The translations under genes were made by a program, and so were the position numbers. Under the pieces are notes generated by a model, which was not told where the DNA came from, made no database searches, and was given only the letters and a program-made list of their open reading frames with translations. From assembly GCF_015864955.1 (NCBI RefSeq), contig NZ_JADYWE010000002.1:611935-675934 (forward strand): 64,000 nt of DNA, in the 5' to 3' direction. Source of the DNA: Salinibacterium sp. NK8237 (GTDB lineage: Bacteria > Actinomycetota > Actinomycetes > Actinomycetales > Microbacteriaceae). Positions 51,398-60,324 of this stretch are shown piece by piece (the stretch's first letter is position 1; each line of letters begins with the position of its first letter).

Positions 51398-53053
51398 CTA
51401 GCGTGCGGCGTCTTCGCTTTCGTGTTCTCGCAGTGCGCGACGAATGTGCGAACGTGCGTGCTCAATCGCGGGCTCGAGGTCGGCGAACAAATGGTTGGGG
51501 TGTCGCAGCGAGCTGATCACTCCGAGTCGTTTCAGCACATCCAGATGTTCGGGGCGGATGCCCTTGATGATCACCGTCACGCCGCGCTTTTCAAGGGCAG
51601 TGATGAGTTCGGTGAGGGTGTGGGCGCCCGTGGCATCAACGAGGTGCAATTGCGACAGCCGCACGATCACGACTTCGAGGCCTTCGTGTTCGTTGATGCG
51701 GTCGATGAGGCGTTCCGCTGCTCCAAAGAACAGGGAGCCGTCGATGCGGAACAGCGCGATGCGTTCGTCGCCGGGTTCGGGGGAGCCCGGAAGCTCTTCG
51801 CGGTGAACGCCGCTGGCTTTACTCATCGTGCGGAGGGCGAAGAAGGCGGCGACGGCGATGCCGATGCCGACCGCAATGATGAGGTCGAAGCTCACGGTGA
51901 TGATGCCGGTGATCACGAACACGGCAGCTTCAGATTTTCCGGTGCGCAGCATTGTCTTGATCAGGGTCGGCGACATCATGCGGGCCGCGGTGGCCATGAG
52001 GACGCCCGAGAGCGCTGCCAGCGGGATGACGGCGACAACCTGAGCAGCCAGATACACGACGGTCAGTAGCGCGAGGGCATGCACGACCGCCGAGAGGCGA
52101 GTGCGACCGCCAGACCGCACGTTCACGGCGGTACGGGCGATGGCGCCGGTGGCCGGCATCCCGCCAAAGAAGCTGGAGGCGACGGATGCCAACCCCTGGC
52201 CCACAAGTTCGCGGTCGGCGTTGTAAGGGCCAGTGTCAGCCATGCCGGCGGCAACGCGGGCGGAGAGCAGGGATTCGATGGCGGCGAGGGCGGCAACGGC
52301 GAAGGCCGGACCGATGAGCGTGGTCAGATCGAAGTCGAATGACGGCACGGTCGGTGACGGCAAAGATGCGGGAAGCTCGCCGATGGTGGCCAGTGGAAGA
52401 TCCAGTGCTTGAGCAACGATGGTGACGACCGCGATGGCGATGAAGGAGGCCGGAAGGCGCCCGCTGATGCGCGAGAGCAACAACATGATGGCGATCACGG
52501 CGGCAACGACGGCGAGGGGCAGCAGGGCAGCGGGCCACTGGGCGGCAGTGATGAAGGCGATAGCGGCAAGCACTGCGTTGGTGGGGTGTTCGGTGCCTTC
52601 GGTGCCGAGCGCGGAGGGCACTTGCTGCAGGAAGATGATGATGCCGATGCCGACCGTGAAGCCTTCGATCACGGGCCACGGGATGTAGCTGACGGTGCGG
52701 CCGAGGCGCAGCACTCCGGCAATGACGACGATGATGCCCGCCAGCAGGGTGACGATCGCTACCGCTTCAACGCCAGAACTAACCACGATGGGGGCAAGCA
52801 CCACGACCATGGCGCCGGTGGGGCCAGAGACCTGCACGTTGGAGCCGCCGAAGACGGCCGCGACGATGCCGGCGACGATGGCGGTGATGAGCCCGGCTTC
52901 AGCGCCAACTCCTGAGCTCACACCAAAGGCGAGGGCGAGGGGGAGGGCGACGATTCCGACGGTGATTCCCGCGATCAGATCGCCACGCCAGCTGGTGCGC
53001 AGTAGGCGGTAATCTTTCGCGCTCGGCAGGAGCTCTTTCCATGAACGTTTCAT
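51398..53053 (-). CDS. SulP-family anion transporter with STAS domain
   Basis: A 551-residue transporter. Fourteen hydrophobic segments run from about residue 20 to 400, including AGITVGIVALPLALAFGVSSG, the SulP consensus. A STAS domain (about 430-545) with LFRIDGSLFFGAAERL and LSQLHLVDATGAHTL follows. Members carry sulfate, bicarbonate or other dicarboxylates. The start overlaps the ArsR gene stop by 4 bases, so it forms an operon with its regulator. Confidence 0.92.
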   Translation of the reverse strand: MKRSWKELLPSAKDYRLLRTSWRGDLIAGITVGIVALPLALAFGVSSGVGAEAGLITAIVAGIVAAVFGGSNVQVSGPTGAMVVVLAPIVVSSGVEAVAIVTLLAGIIVVIAGVLRLGRTVSYIPWPVIEGFTVGIGIIIFLQQVPSALGTEGTEHPTNAVLAAIAFITAAQWPAALLPLAVVAAVIAIMLLLSRISGRLPASFIAIAVVTIVAQALDLPLATIGELPASLPSPTVPSFDFDLTTLIGPAFAVAALAAIESLLSARVAAGMADTGPYNADRELVGQGLASVASSFFGGMPATGAIARTAVNVRSGGRTRLSAVVHALALLTVVYLAAQVVAVIPLAALSGVLMATAARMMSPTLIKTMLRTGKSEAAVFVITGIITVSFDLIIAVGIGIAVAAFFALRTMSKASGVHREELPGSPEPGDERIALFRIDGSLFFGAAERLIDRINEHEGLEVVIVRLSQLHLVDATGAHTLTELITALEKRGVTVIIKGIRPEHLDVLKRLGVISSLRHPNHLFADLEPAIEHARSHIRRALREHESEDAAR

Positions 53054-53415
53054 CGGGCATCCGGAATCGTGGGTAGTCCGGCAACGAGATCGCGTTGGCC
53101 GTCGGTGTCGGCAAGGATTTCGCCGAGCAGCACGCGCGCGACACGGAGGAGTTCAGAAATTTGGGGGTGAGCGAGGCGGTAGTAGACGACGCTGGCGCGG
53201 CGCTCAGAGACGACGAGGCCGTAGCGCCGCAGCACGGCAAGGTGTTGCGAGAGGTGGGAAGCTTCGAGCCCGGTAGCGGTCAGCATTTCGGCGACAGAGG
53301 CTTCCTCGGCCGCTGACAAGATTTCGAGCACCCGAATGCGGTACGGATGCGCGAGCCCCTTGAAGAGGTTCGCCTTGATTTCGTAGAGCGGCCTGCGCTC
53401 ATCGAGAACGGCCAT
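53050..53415 (-). CDS. ArsR-family transcriptional regulator
   Basis: A 121-residue winged-helix regulator. VAEMLTATGLEASHLSQHLAVLRRYGLVVSERRASVVYY is the HTH and wing. The metal-binding cysteine pairs of ArsR/CadC proteins are absent (no Cys at all), so the signal is not a soft metal. It is translationally coupled to the SulP gene and therefore probably controls it. A palindrome lies upstream. Confidence 0.9.
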   Translation of the reverse strand: MAVLDERRPLYEIKANLFKGLAHPYRIRVLEILSAAEEASVAEMLTATGLEASHLSQHLAVLRRYGLVVSERRASVVYYRLAHPQISELLRVARVLLGEILADTDGQRDLVAGLPTIPDAR

Positions 53416-53491
53416 TCATGTGCTCCTGATCGGTGCGTGCGATGCGGATGCGCTGTGGCTGTGACAGCAAGCAATCTCCCACTTGCTGAAT

Positions 53492-53505
53492 TGATGTAAT
53501 CATCA
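53492..53505. promoter_or_regulatory. ArsR-type operator
   Basis: Arms tgatg and catca with spacer taat, about 80 bases upstream of the arsR start. The TGAT-n6-ATCA form is usual for ArsR/SmtB sites. It overlaps a TATGAT -10-like element on the minus strand. Confidence 0.5.
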
Positions 53506-53616
53506 TATCAGGGATCTGGGTGCGCCGATTCGGGCCTAGTCGGAATGCGCCCCCGGCAGGATCAGGAGTTCGCCTGTGGACAACAGGAAGGCGTTTGCGC
53601 ACCTGCTCGACACAAT

Positions 53617-54855
53617 ATGAGCATGTCTAACGCTCTGACGACCATCGCCGATCAGGTGCGCCAGAGGGTTCGCCGTGACGGGGTTGATCTGTCGCGCGAC
53701 AGCGAGTTGGCGTCGCGGTATGTGCGCGATGAGGTCCGCCGCTACAGCGAGCGTGCGCTGGGTGGCTCGGTACCGTTGCTGGCGGATGAAGCCCAGGCCG
53801 CCCGCGAGGTGGTTGCAGCACTCACCGGGTACGGTCCGCTCCAACCATTCTTCGACGATGACACCGTTGAGGAGCTGTGGATTAACGGGCCCGAGCAGAT
53901 ATTCGTGGCCCGCAACGGGGTCCCTGAGTTCACCGGCATCCGCCTCAGTGATGGTCAGGTTCGTGATCTGGTGGAGCGGATGCTGCAAACGTCGGGCCGC
54001 CGCGTCGACTTGAGTTCTCCGTTCGTTGACGCTTCACTGCCCGATGGTTCGCGATTGCACGTCGTGATTCCCGATGTCACCCGGCGCCACTGGGCCGTGA
54101 ATGTGCGCAAGTTCAGCCGGAGCATCCGCGATCTTGATCGCCTTGTCGAACTCGGCAGCCTTACGCAGCACGCGGCCGACTATTTACGGCTGTGCGTGCT
54201 TTCGGGGCAAAACATTGTGGTTTCGGGCGCAACGCAGAGCGGCAAGACCACCATGCTCAACGCCTTGCTAGCGGCGGCCCGACCCAACGAACGAGTCGTC
54301 ACGGTCGAGGAAACTTTCGAGCTGAGCGTTGCCAGCCACGACCACGTCGGCATGCAGTGCCGCCAACCCAGCCTCGAGGGCACCGGCGAGATCAGCCTGC
54401 GTCGCCTCATCAAAGAAGCGTTGCGCATGCGCCCCGAACGGTTGGTCGTGGGCGAAGTGCGCGATGCCGAATCGCTCGACCTCCTTATTGCGCTCAATAG
54501 CGGCCTGCCTGGCATGTCGAGCATCCACGCTAATAGTGCGCGCGAAGCTCTCGTCAAGCTGTGCACGCTTCCGCTGCTCGCCGGCCGGAATATTGACTCC
54601 AGCTTTGTCGTGCCGACGGTAGCCAGTTCAGTGGATGTCGTGGTGCATTGTGAACTGACCGCCGACGGCACAAGACGCGTGGTCGAAATTTCGTCGCTCA
54701 CCGGTGAGGTCAGCGACGGGGTTATCGACAGCCGCTTGCTCTTCCGCATCGTGGACGGCACACTCGCCCACACGGGTACCGTGCCCGCGCGGCTCTCCAA
54801 ATTTCAGGCCGCCGGCATCGACGCGGTGTCGCACTTGTTGAGGGCTGTCGCATGA
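53617..54855 (+). CDS. Tad/type II secretion ATPase (CpaF/TadA)
   Basis: A 412-residue secretion ATPase. The Walker A is GATQSGKTT at 204-212, the Asp box is VVTVEETFEL, the Walker B is RLVVGEVRDAE, and HANSAREAL is the His box. An N-terminal helical domain fills the first 90 residues (GYGPLQPFFDDDTVEELWING is the family signature). It energises pilus assembly. Two close ATGs (53617, 53623) are possible starts. It begins a three-gene operon with TadB and TadC. Confidence 0.94.
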   Translation: MSMSNALTTIADQVRQRVRRDGVDLSRDSELASRYVRDEVRRYSERALGGSVPLLADEAQAAREVVAALTGYGPLQPFFDDDTVEELWINGPEQIFVARNGVPEFTGIRLSDGQVRDLVERMLQTSGRRVDLSSPFVDASLPDGSRLHVVIPDVTRRHWAVNVRKFSRSIRDLDRLVELGSLTQHAADYLRLCVLSGQNIVVSGATQSGKTTMLNALLAAARPNERVVTVEETFELSVASHDHVGMQCRQPSLEGTGEISLRRLIKEALRMRPERLVVGEVRDAESLDLLIALNSGLPGMSSIHANSAREALVKLCTLPLLAGRNIDSSFVVPTVASSVDVVVHCELTADGTRRVVEISSLTGEVSDGVIDSRLLFRIVDGTLAHTGTVPARLSKFQAAGIDAVSHLLRAVA

Positions 54856-55718
54856 GCCTGATGCTGGGCATCGTTCTCGCGGTCGGTGTGGTGCTGATCG
54901 CAGCAACATTCCTGTGGCCTGCCACAGAGCAACGTCGGGTGCGTGGCCGTTCGGCGTTCTCGCTCCGGCTGAGCGAGCGACTCGTGCAGGCGGGACTCCC
55001 GACCACTAGTCCGGTGGTTGTGGTGATTGTGTCGCTCGCGTTGAGCTTCGCTGTAGCCGCCATCGCGTTTGTGCTGACATCGGTGATCGCCGTCGTGCTG
55101 TGTGCTGCCGTTGCCGCCCTCGTGTTGCCGACGCTCGCAATCAGTTGGCGTGCTCGCGTGCGCCGCCGAGCCACTCGCGTGGTCTGGCCCGATGTTGTTG
55201 ACCAGTTGGTATCGGCAGTACGGTCAGGGCTTGCTCTTCCCGACAGCCTCATGACACTCGCCCAGACCGGGCCAGCAGTAACGCGCGGCGCCTTCGCAGC
55301 CTTCGCCGCCCGCTATCGGGCGACAGGAAACTTCTCGGTAGCCGTCGACGAACTCAAGGTGGCGCTCGCCGACCCGGTTGCCGACCGCATCCTTGAAACC
55401 TTGCGGATGTCGCGCGAAGTGGGCGGAAGCGAACTCACGAACGTTCTTCGCAGCCTCAGCGTCTACTTGCGCCAGGAGGCAGCCATTCGTTCGGAGATCG
55501 AAGCGCGCCAATCATGGGTGATGAATGCGGCGCGGCTCGGTCTGGCCGCACCGTGGGTGGTGTTGTTCTTGCTCACCACACGGCCTGAAGCCGCACTCGC
55601 ATACAACTCAGCGGGCGGTGCTGCCCTGATCGTTGCCGGTTTGGTGCTGTCTGTTGTTGCGTATCGAATTATGGCGGGCATCGGTCGCCTTCCCGATCAG
55701 CCGCGGTGGTTCGCATGA
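54852..55718 (+). CDS. Tad secretion platform protein TadB
   Basis: A 288-residue type II secretion F-domain protein. Two membrane segments are at the N-terminus (near 5-25 and 55-95) and two at the C-terminus (near 235-280). The cytoplasmic F domain between has RSGLALPDSLMTLAQTGP and ILETLRMSREVGGSELTNVLRSLSVYLRQEA. It overlaps the ATPase gene by 4 bases (ATGA). Confidence 0.93.
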   Translation: MSLMLGIVLAVGVVLIAATFLWPATEQRRVRGRSAFSLRLSERLVQAGLPTTSPVVVVIVSLALSFAVAAIAFVLTSVIAVVLCAAVAALVLPTLAISWRARVRRRATRVVWPDVVDQLVSAVRSGLALPDSLMTLAQTGPAVTRGAFAAFAARYRATGNFSVAVDELKVALADPVADRILETLRMSREVGGSELTNVLRSLSVYLRQEAAIRSEIEARQSWVMNAARLGLAAPWVVLFLLTTRPEAALAYNSAGGAALIVAGLVLSVVAYRIMAGIGRLPDQPRWFA

Positions 55719-56653
55719 GTGACGCACTGGCCTGGGCGCTTGTCGCCGGAATTGCCGGCGGGCTCGGCCTGTGGTCGATTCTGAGTCTCATCCCGCGGCT
55801 AAGCCGACCCACCTTGGCGACAAGAGTGGCGCCCTACGTCATTGACGTCTCCGCCGGCGCACGGGAACACTTAGCCCCGCGCTCGGTCGGGCCACTGCCG
55901 GTGTTGGGCGTACTGCTCGTTCCTGTTGCGCGCTGGTTGCGTGAGACTCTCGCGTCGGTGGTGGGTGGCAGCGATCAGATCCTGCGACGGCTTCGCCAGT
56001 CTGGCTCCGAACTGACCCTCGAGGCCTACCGGTCGCAGCAACTCGTGGCCGTTCTCGGCGGTGCGATCGCTGGCGTCGTCTTCGACATTGCCGTTGCGAA
56101 TCGGCAGCAAGTACCGCTTGCTGCCCAAGTGGTACTCGTGGTCGTTGGTGGGGTTGCAGGCATAACACTGCGTGATTATCTGCTGCAACGCGCAGCCAAG
56201 AACCGCATCCGTCGTCTCACTGCAGAGCTACCGGTCGTGCTCGAGTTCCTGGCCCTCAGCCTGTCGGCTGGTGAGGGAATCTTGGATGCCGTCCGTCGCG
56301 TTTCGCACGTAGGCGGCGGTGAGCTGTCGCGAGAACTCTCTCGCGTGGTCTCCTCGGTCAACACGGGCCTTCCTTTTGGCGAGACTCTGGGAGTGCTCGC
56401 CCGCGAACTGGAACTCGCCCCGTTCTCGCGCTGTGTCGACCAAATCTTGGGAGCCCTCGATCGCGGCAGTCCGCTGTCTGAGGTGCTGCAAGCTCAAGCT
56501 CAGGATGCTCGTGAAGAGTCCAAGCGCGAACTGCTCGAGCTTGCAGGCAAGAAAGAGGTCGCGATGCTATTTCCGCTCGTGTTCCTCATCCTGCCCATCA
56601 CCATCGCGTTCGCGATCTTCCCCGGTATCTTCGTGCTGCAGGTGGGGTTTTAG
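55715..56653 (+). CDS. Tad secretion platform protein TadC
   Basis: A 312-residue second F-domain protein. ELPVVLEFLALSLSAGEGILDAVRRVS and the later EESKRELLELAGKKEVAMLFPLVFLILPI are family elements. It has about four membrane segments. ATG 55715 overlaps the TadB stop as ATGA, which decides this start over an upstream GTG. There is no Flp pilin, TadE/F or prepilin peptidase gene after it. Confidence 0.93.
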   Translation: MSDALAWALVAGIAGGLGLWSILSLIPRLSRPTLATRVAPYVIDVSAGAREHLAPRSVGPLPVLGVLLVPVARWLRETLASVVGGSDQILRRLRQSGSELTLEAYRSQQLVAVLGGAIAGVVFDIAVANRQQVPLAAQVVLVVVGGVAGITLRDYLLQRAAKNRIRRLTAELPVVLEFLALSLSAGEGILDAVRRVSHVGGGELSRELSRVVSSVNTGLPFGETLGVLARELELAPFSRCVDQILGALDRGSPLSEVLQAQAQDAREESKRELLELAGKKEVAMLFPLVFLILPITIAFAIFPGIFVLQVGF

Positions 56654-56695
56654 CGAACAACACCAATAGCGAGAGCCATGATTTACTCTGTCAGC

Positions 56696-57241
56696 ATGGG
56701 CAAACTCTTTGACTCAATCGACGACACCATGAAGGCCTGGATCGAAGCTCAACCGCTCTGGTTCGTCGCGACCGCACCGCTGAGCGGTGACGGTCACGTC
56801 AACATGTCTCCCCGTGGTCACGACACATTTTCAGTGCTGGGCGATCGCCGTGTCGGCTGGGTTGACTACACCGGTAGTGGTGTCGAGACAATTGCCCATT
56901 TGAGGGAGAACGGGCGAATCTGCCTGATGTTCGTGTCATTCGATAGCCGTCCGCGAATCGTGCGTCTCTATGGTCACGGTTCGGTTTCCCTTCCTGGAGA
57001 GGCGGCGTTTGATGAGGTCGTGGCACTGCACCCCGAGCATCCGAGTACCAGAGCCGTGATCACCGTAGAGGTGACGAGGATCAGTGACTCCTGCGGTTGG
57101 GGAGTTCCTGTCATGGAAGTCACCGACGAACGCGATCTTCTCAGATTGCAGGCTGAGAAAAAGGGCGTCGAAGGCATGGCCGACTACCGTGCCGAGAAAA
57201 ACACTCGCAGCATCGACGGCCTTCCCGGGCTCCCTGCTTAG
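56696..57241 (+). CDS. PPOX-class flavin-dependent oxidoreductase
   Basis: A 181-residue split-barrel protein of the pyridoxamine-5'-phosphate-oxidase-like family. MGKLFDSIDDTMKAWIEAQPLWFVATAPL at the start and HVNMSPRGHDTFSVL in strand 2 are characteristic of a subfamily that binds FMN or F420. An in-frame ATG at 56678 would add 6 residues. I prefer 56696 because the family begins there. Function beyond flavin binding is unknown. It stands 42 bases after tadC but is unrelated to it. Confidence 0.85.
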   Translation: MGKLFDSIDDTMKAWIEAQPLWFVATAPLSGDGHVNMSPRGHDTFSVLGDRRVGWVDYTGSGVETIAHLRENGRICLMFVSFDSRPRIVRLYGHGSVSLPGEAAFDEVVALHPEHPSTRAVITVEVTRISDSCGWGVPVMEVTDERDLLRLQAEKKGVEGMADYRAEKNTRSIDGLPGLPA

Positions 57242-57354
57242 TCCTCGACGCCATCGTGGTCGCGTCGCCCATCTGTTGGCGCTGCTAGCGCGCACTGGTC
57301 GCGTGAGCCGCTCGAAGCGTTCGCCCCGTTCTGGGGATCCTGAAGCTGGCTCAA

Positions 57355-57383
57355 TTGCGGATAGGTTCTTCCTTGCCTGTATT
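57355..57383 (+). promoter_or_regulatory. Promoter of the cell-wall-binding protein gene
   Basis: TTGCGG (57355-57360), a 17-base spacer and TGTATT (57378-57383), then GAGGA six bases before ATG 57401. Nothing else was seen in the 57242-57400 gap. Confidence 0.5.
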
Positions 57384-57400
57384 TTTACTGTGAGGATGCA

Positions 57401-58630
57401 ATGAAAGCGCTTGCCGCAACTGCCGCCCTAGCAACGCTTCTGCTTTGTTTAACGAATAGTGTGCCTGCGGAAGCCGCGACATCCTCGCACTATCAAGATT
57501 CACGAGGCGTTGCCGTTAGCTCGGCAGTGAAATTCCAATCAGCGGCGCCGTCGGTCTCCCGACTGTCCGGTTCTGACAGGTATGAGACCGCAGTCGCCAT
57601 TTCACAACAGTTTGATCCCGGAGTCTCTGTTCTGTACATCGCCAACGGTGCGGGGTATGCCGATGCTCTTTCTGCGGCTCCTGCCGCGGCTGTGCAGGGA
57701 GGTCCGCTGCTTCTGACGGCAGCGAATGAGCTTCCCAAGGTGGTGGTTGCTGAGATCAAGCGACTCAATCCCTCCAAGATCGTGGTCGCTGGCGGATCCA
57801 GTGTGGTGTCTGGAAGTGTGCTTTCTGCGCTCAAGAAACTCGCTCCTTCGGTGAAGCGTTTGGGCGGTAGCGATCGCTATGAAACCAGCCGTCTCATCAT
57901 TGATTACGCCTTCGACTCTGCCCCGACTGCATACCTTGCGACCGGCCGAAACTTTCCAGACGCACTTTCCGCTTCTGCGGCGGCAGGCAGCATCGGAGCC
58001 CCCGTCATTCTTGTCGACGGAAATAAAAGCAGCATCGACAAGTCAACGTCGGCGTTGATTAAGAGTCTCGGCGTGACGCAAACAAATATCGCAGGGGGTA
58101 CGGGTGTCGTCTCGTCGGGCATTGAGTCTGCGCTGAAGAAAACGACAACGGTGAAGCGGTTGTCAGGTTCGAATCGATACGCCACGTCGGCAGCGATCAA
58201 CAAGTACGCGTTTTCCTCGTCAAGCGAGGCCTACTTCACAGTGGGAACCGGATTCGCTGACGCGCTGGCGGGTGCTGCGCTGGCGGGTCGAAATGGTTCG
58301 CCGCTCTATGTCGTCGAACGAACCTGTGTTTCGTCAGCGGTCAAGAACGATATAACCGCGCTTGGTTTGAGCCAGCACGTCCTGCTAGGAGGCAGCGCCG
58401 TCTTGACTAGCGGAGTTGGGAAGCTGACAGTATGCGGCTCAAGCACACCTAAGCCAACGGCTACTACCTCGAATCCCGGGGACACTAAGAACTGCAGCGA
58501 CTTTGCGACGTACGCACAAGCTCGAACGTGGTACCTCAAGTACTACCCCCAGTACGGCGACGTAGCTCGACTGGACTACGACAACGACGGCCGCCCCTGC
58601 GAAACGCTTCCTGGTGGGCCCTCGAGTTAA
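57401..58630 (+). CDS. Secreted cell-wall-binding repeat 2 protein with excalibur domain
   Basis: A 409-residue exported protein. The signal peptide covers about residues 1-25 (LAATAALATLLLCLTNSVPAEA). Three cell-wall-binding repeat 2 units follow (about 50-145, 146-240, 241-345), each opening with V-x-R-L-x-G-x-(D/N)-R-Y-(E/A)-T and containing FADAL/FPDAL. A Thr/Pro linker leads to a C-terminal excalibur domain (368-405) with D-x-D-N-D-G-x-P-C-E, a calcium-binding loop. It likely binds the wall non-covalently. GAGGA precedes the ATG. Confidence 0.93.
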   Translation: MKALAATAALATLLLCLTNSVPAEAATSSHYQDSRGVAVSSAVKFQSAAPSVSRLSGSDRYETAVAISQQFDPGVSVLYIANGAGYADALSAAPAAAVQGGPLLLTAANELPKVVVAEIKRLNPSKIVVAGGSSVVSGSVLSALKKLAPSVKRLGGSDRYETSRLIIDYAFDSAPTAYLATGRNFPDALSASAAAGSIGAPVILVDGNKSSIDKSTSALIKSLGVTQTNIAGGTGVVSSGIESALKKTTTVKRLSGSNRYATSAAINKYAFSSSSEAYFTVGTGFADALAGAALAGRNGSPLYVVERTCVSSAVKNDITALGLSQHVLLGGSAVLTSGVGKLTVCGSSTPKPTATTSNPGDTKNCSDFATYAQARTWYLKYYPQYGDVARLDYDNDGRPCETLPGGPSS

Positions 58631-58719
58631 GCGTCTAGGTTGCTGCTGACGTAGGCGATGTCGTTCGCGCTTGTCGTGCTGCAGCTGGGGTTCTGTTCTA
58701 GCGCTCCGACGTTCGCGCT

Positions 58720-60324
58720 TTAGCGACGAGCGATCTGCAGCGCGGCCGACACGGCGCGCGCCTGGTCGAGTGCCGCAACCACGGGAGCCACGACATCCCG
58801 CTGCACGACTTCGTCGACGGCAGCGAGTAGACGGCGGCGAGCACGGCGGCGGCGACCGACCGCGGTCAGCGCGCTGAGCGCTGCCGACAACAGGCCAAGC
58901 ACGATGCCGACGAGTACCGCCGCAATGAGCAGCAGCGTTGGTATCGCCCACCCGGTGAGCGGACCTTCCTCCACAGCGGGGAGCGGGAACGCGGGCAATC
59001 CGAATGTCGGCAGAAGCGCGGTGCCCACCAACCAGAGGGCTCCGCCCAATCCGGCGATCGTGGCGATCCACTGCACGATGCCGACCAGCACCCACCACCA
59101 CGAACCTTTCGCGGGCAAGGGCGTGCGGGCGATCGTGAGATCGAGAGTCGAGGGCAGGGTGTCGAGAGTCTGCTCCGCGGTGGCGCGGGCGGCAGCCCGC
59201 CACGGGGGCGAAACGCTGGCAACCGTTTCGTCAGTGAAGGTGCGCACGGCCATCGACATCCGAGCCTGGGCGCCGGCACTCAGTAGCGGCATGCTTGTGC
59301 GGTGAACATCCGGGTCATCGCCGCGACGCTTCGGGCCAAGACCTAGACGAGTGAGGGGGTCAGCGCGCAAGCGACCAATCCATGACACGAGCGGCCAGCC
59401 CGTCGCCTGCCCGGAACGCTTGCGGTATGAACGTGCAACAGCGGATGCCACGATATCGACCCCTGCAGCGGTGCCGACCTCGTCACGCAATCGGGCTGTG
59501 CTCTTCGCGGTGACCTTCTGCGGAGTACCGGGGTCCTCGATGCGGGCGGCAAGAGTTTGCACGTCAGCGCTGAGCCGCGCATCCCTCACCGCTTTCGAAG
59601 CAGCAAGATCACCGATTGCCGTGCGTAAAGCATCCACGCCTTCACCCGTGCGGGCGCTCACCGGCAAGACTCGGGCACGGGGGAGGCCATCCCGTTCGAC
59701 GATCGCTTGCAGTGAGTTCACGACGGCGGCGCGATCATCCGCGCTCAGAAGATCAATCTGGTTGAGCACGACCAGGGTCACGGCAGCATGGCGAGCGTGC
59801 GGCGCGATGAACTGCGCGTGCAACACGTCGTCGGCATACTTCTGCGGGTCAACAACCCAGATCAGGGCATCCACTTGGCTGGCTAGTCGTTCGGCGACAG
59901 CGCGATTGCTGGCCTCCACAGAATCGACGTCGGGCAGATCGACGAGCACGAGCTTGCTGGCGCGCGGGTCAATCGGAGTGGGGCGCTCGACACGCTCGCG
60001 AATCTCTAGCCAGTCGAGCAGGGCGGCAGAACCGGCGGCATCCCAGAGCACAGCAAGGGGTTGCGAAGTGGTCGGGCGGCGCACATGAGCGACCGCCACC
60101 TCAGCGCCAACGAGCGCATTCACGAGACTTGATTTGCCTGAACCGGTCGCCCCGAAAACGCCAACCACGGTGTGTTCGGAGGAGCGCGAGCGACGTGCCT
60201 CCGCCTGCTGCAAGAGCGCGCGGGCGTCATCCATAAGCTCGGAGGGGATGCGCCCGACCCCCGCCTCGGTCACGGTGCGCAGAGCTGCAATGCGCTCATC
60301 GAGGCTCGGCTTGGCCGCGCTCAC
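58720..60324 (-). CDS. Membrane-associated dynamin-like GTPase (second of pair)
   Basis: A 534-residue protein. The P-loop is GATGSGKSS at 58-66, G3 is DLPD at 129-132, and G4 is NQID at 188-191. A long helical region follows, and two membrane segments near 420-445 and 460-490 end in a basic helical tail. Its ATG overlaps the stop of the preceding GTPase as ATGA. Pairs of adjacent dynamin-like GTPases (DynA/DynB) act in membrane remodelling at the septum of streptomycetes. I infer a similar role. Confidence 0.87.
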   Translation of the reverse strand: MSAAKPSLDERIAALRTVTEAGVGRIPSELMDDARALLQQAEARRSRSSEHTVVGVFGATGSGKSSLVNALVGAEVAVAHVRRPTTSQPLAVLWDAAGSAALLDWLEIRERVERPTPIDPRASKLVLVDLPDVDSVEASNRAVAERLASQVDALIWVVDPQKYADDVLHAQFIAPHARHAAVTLVVLNQIDLLSADDRAAVVNSLQAIVERDGLPRARVLPVSARTGEGVDALRTAIGDLAASKAVRDARLSADVQTLAARIEDPGTPQKVTAKSTARLRDEVGTAAGVDIVASAVARSYRKRSGQATGWPLVSWIGRLRADPLTRLGLGPKRRGDDPDVHRTSMPLLSAGAQARMSMAVRTFTDETVASVSPPWRAAARATAEQTLDTLPSTLDLTIARTPLPAKGSWWWVLVGIVQWIATIAGLGGALWLVGTALLPTFGLPAFPLPAVEEGPLTGWAIPTLLLIAAVLVGIVLGLLSAALSALTAVGRRRRARRRLLAAVDEVVQRDVVAPVVAALDQARAVSAALQIARR

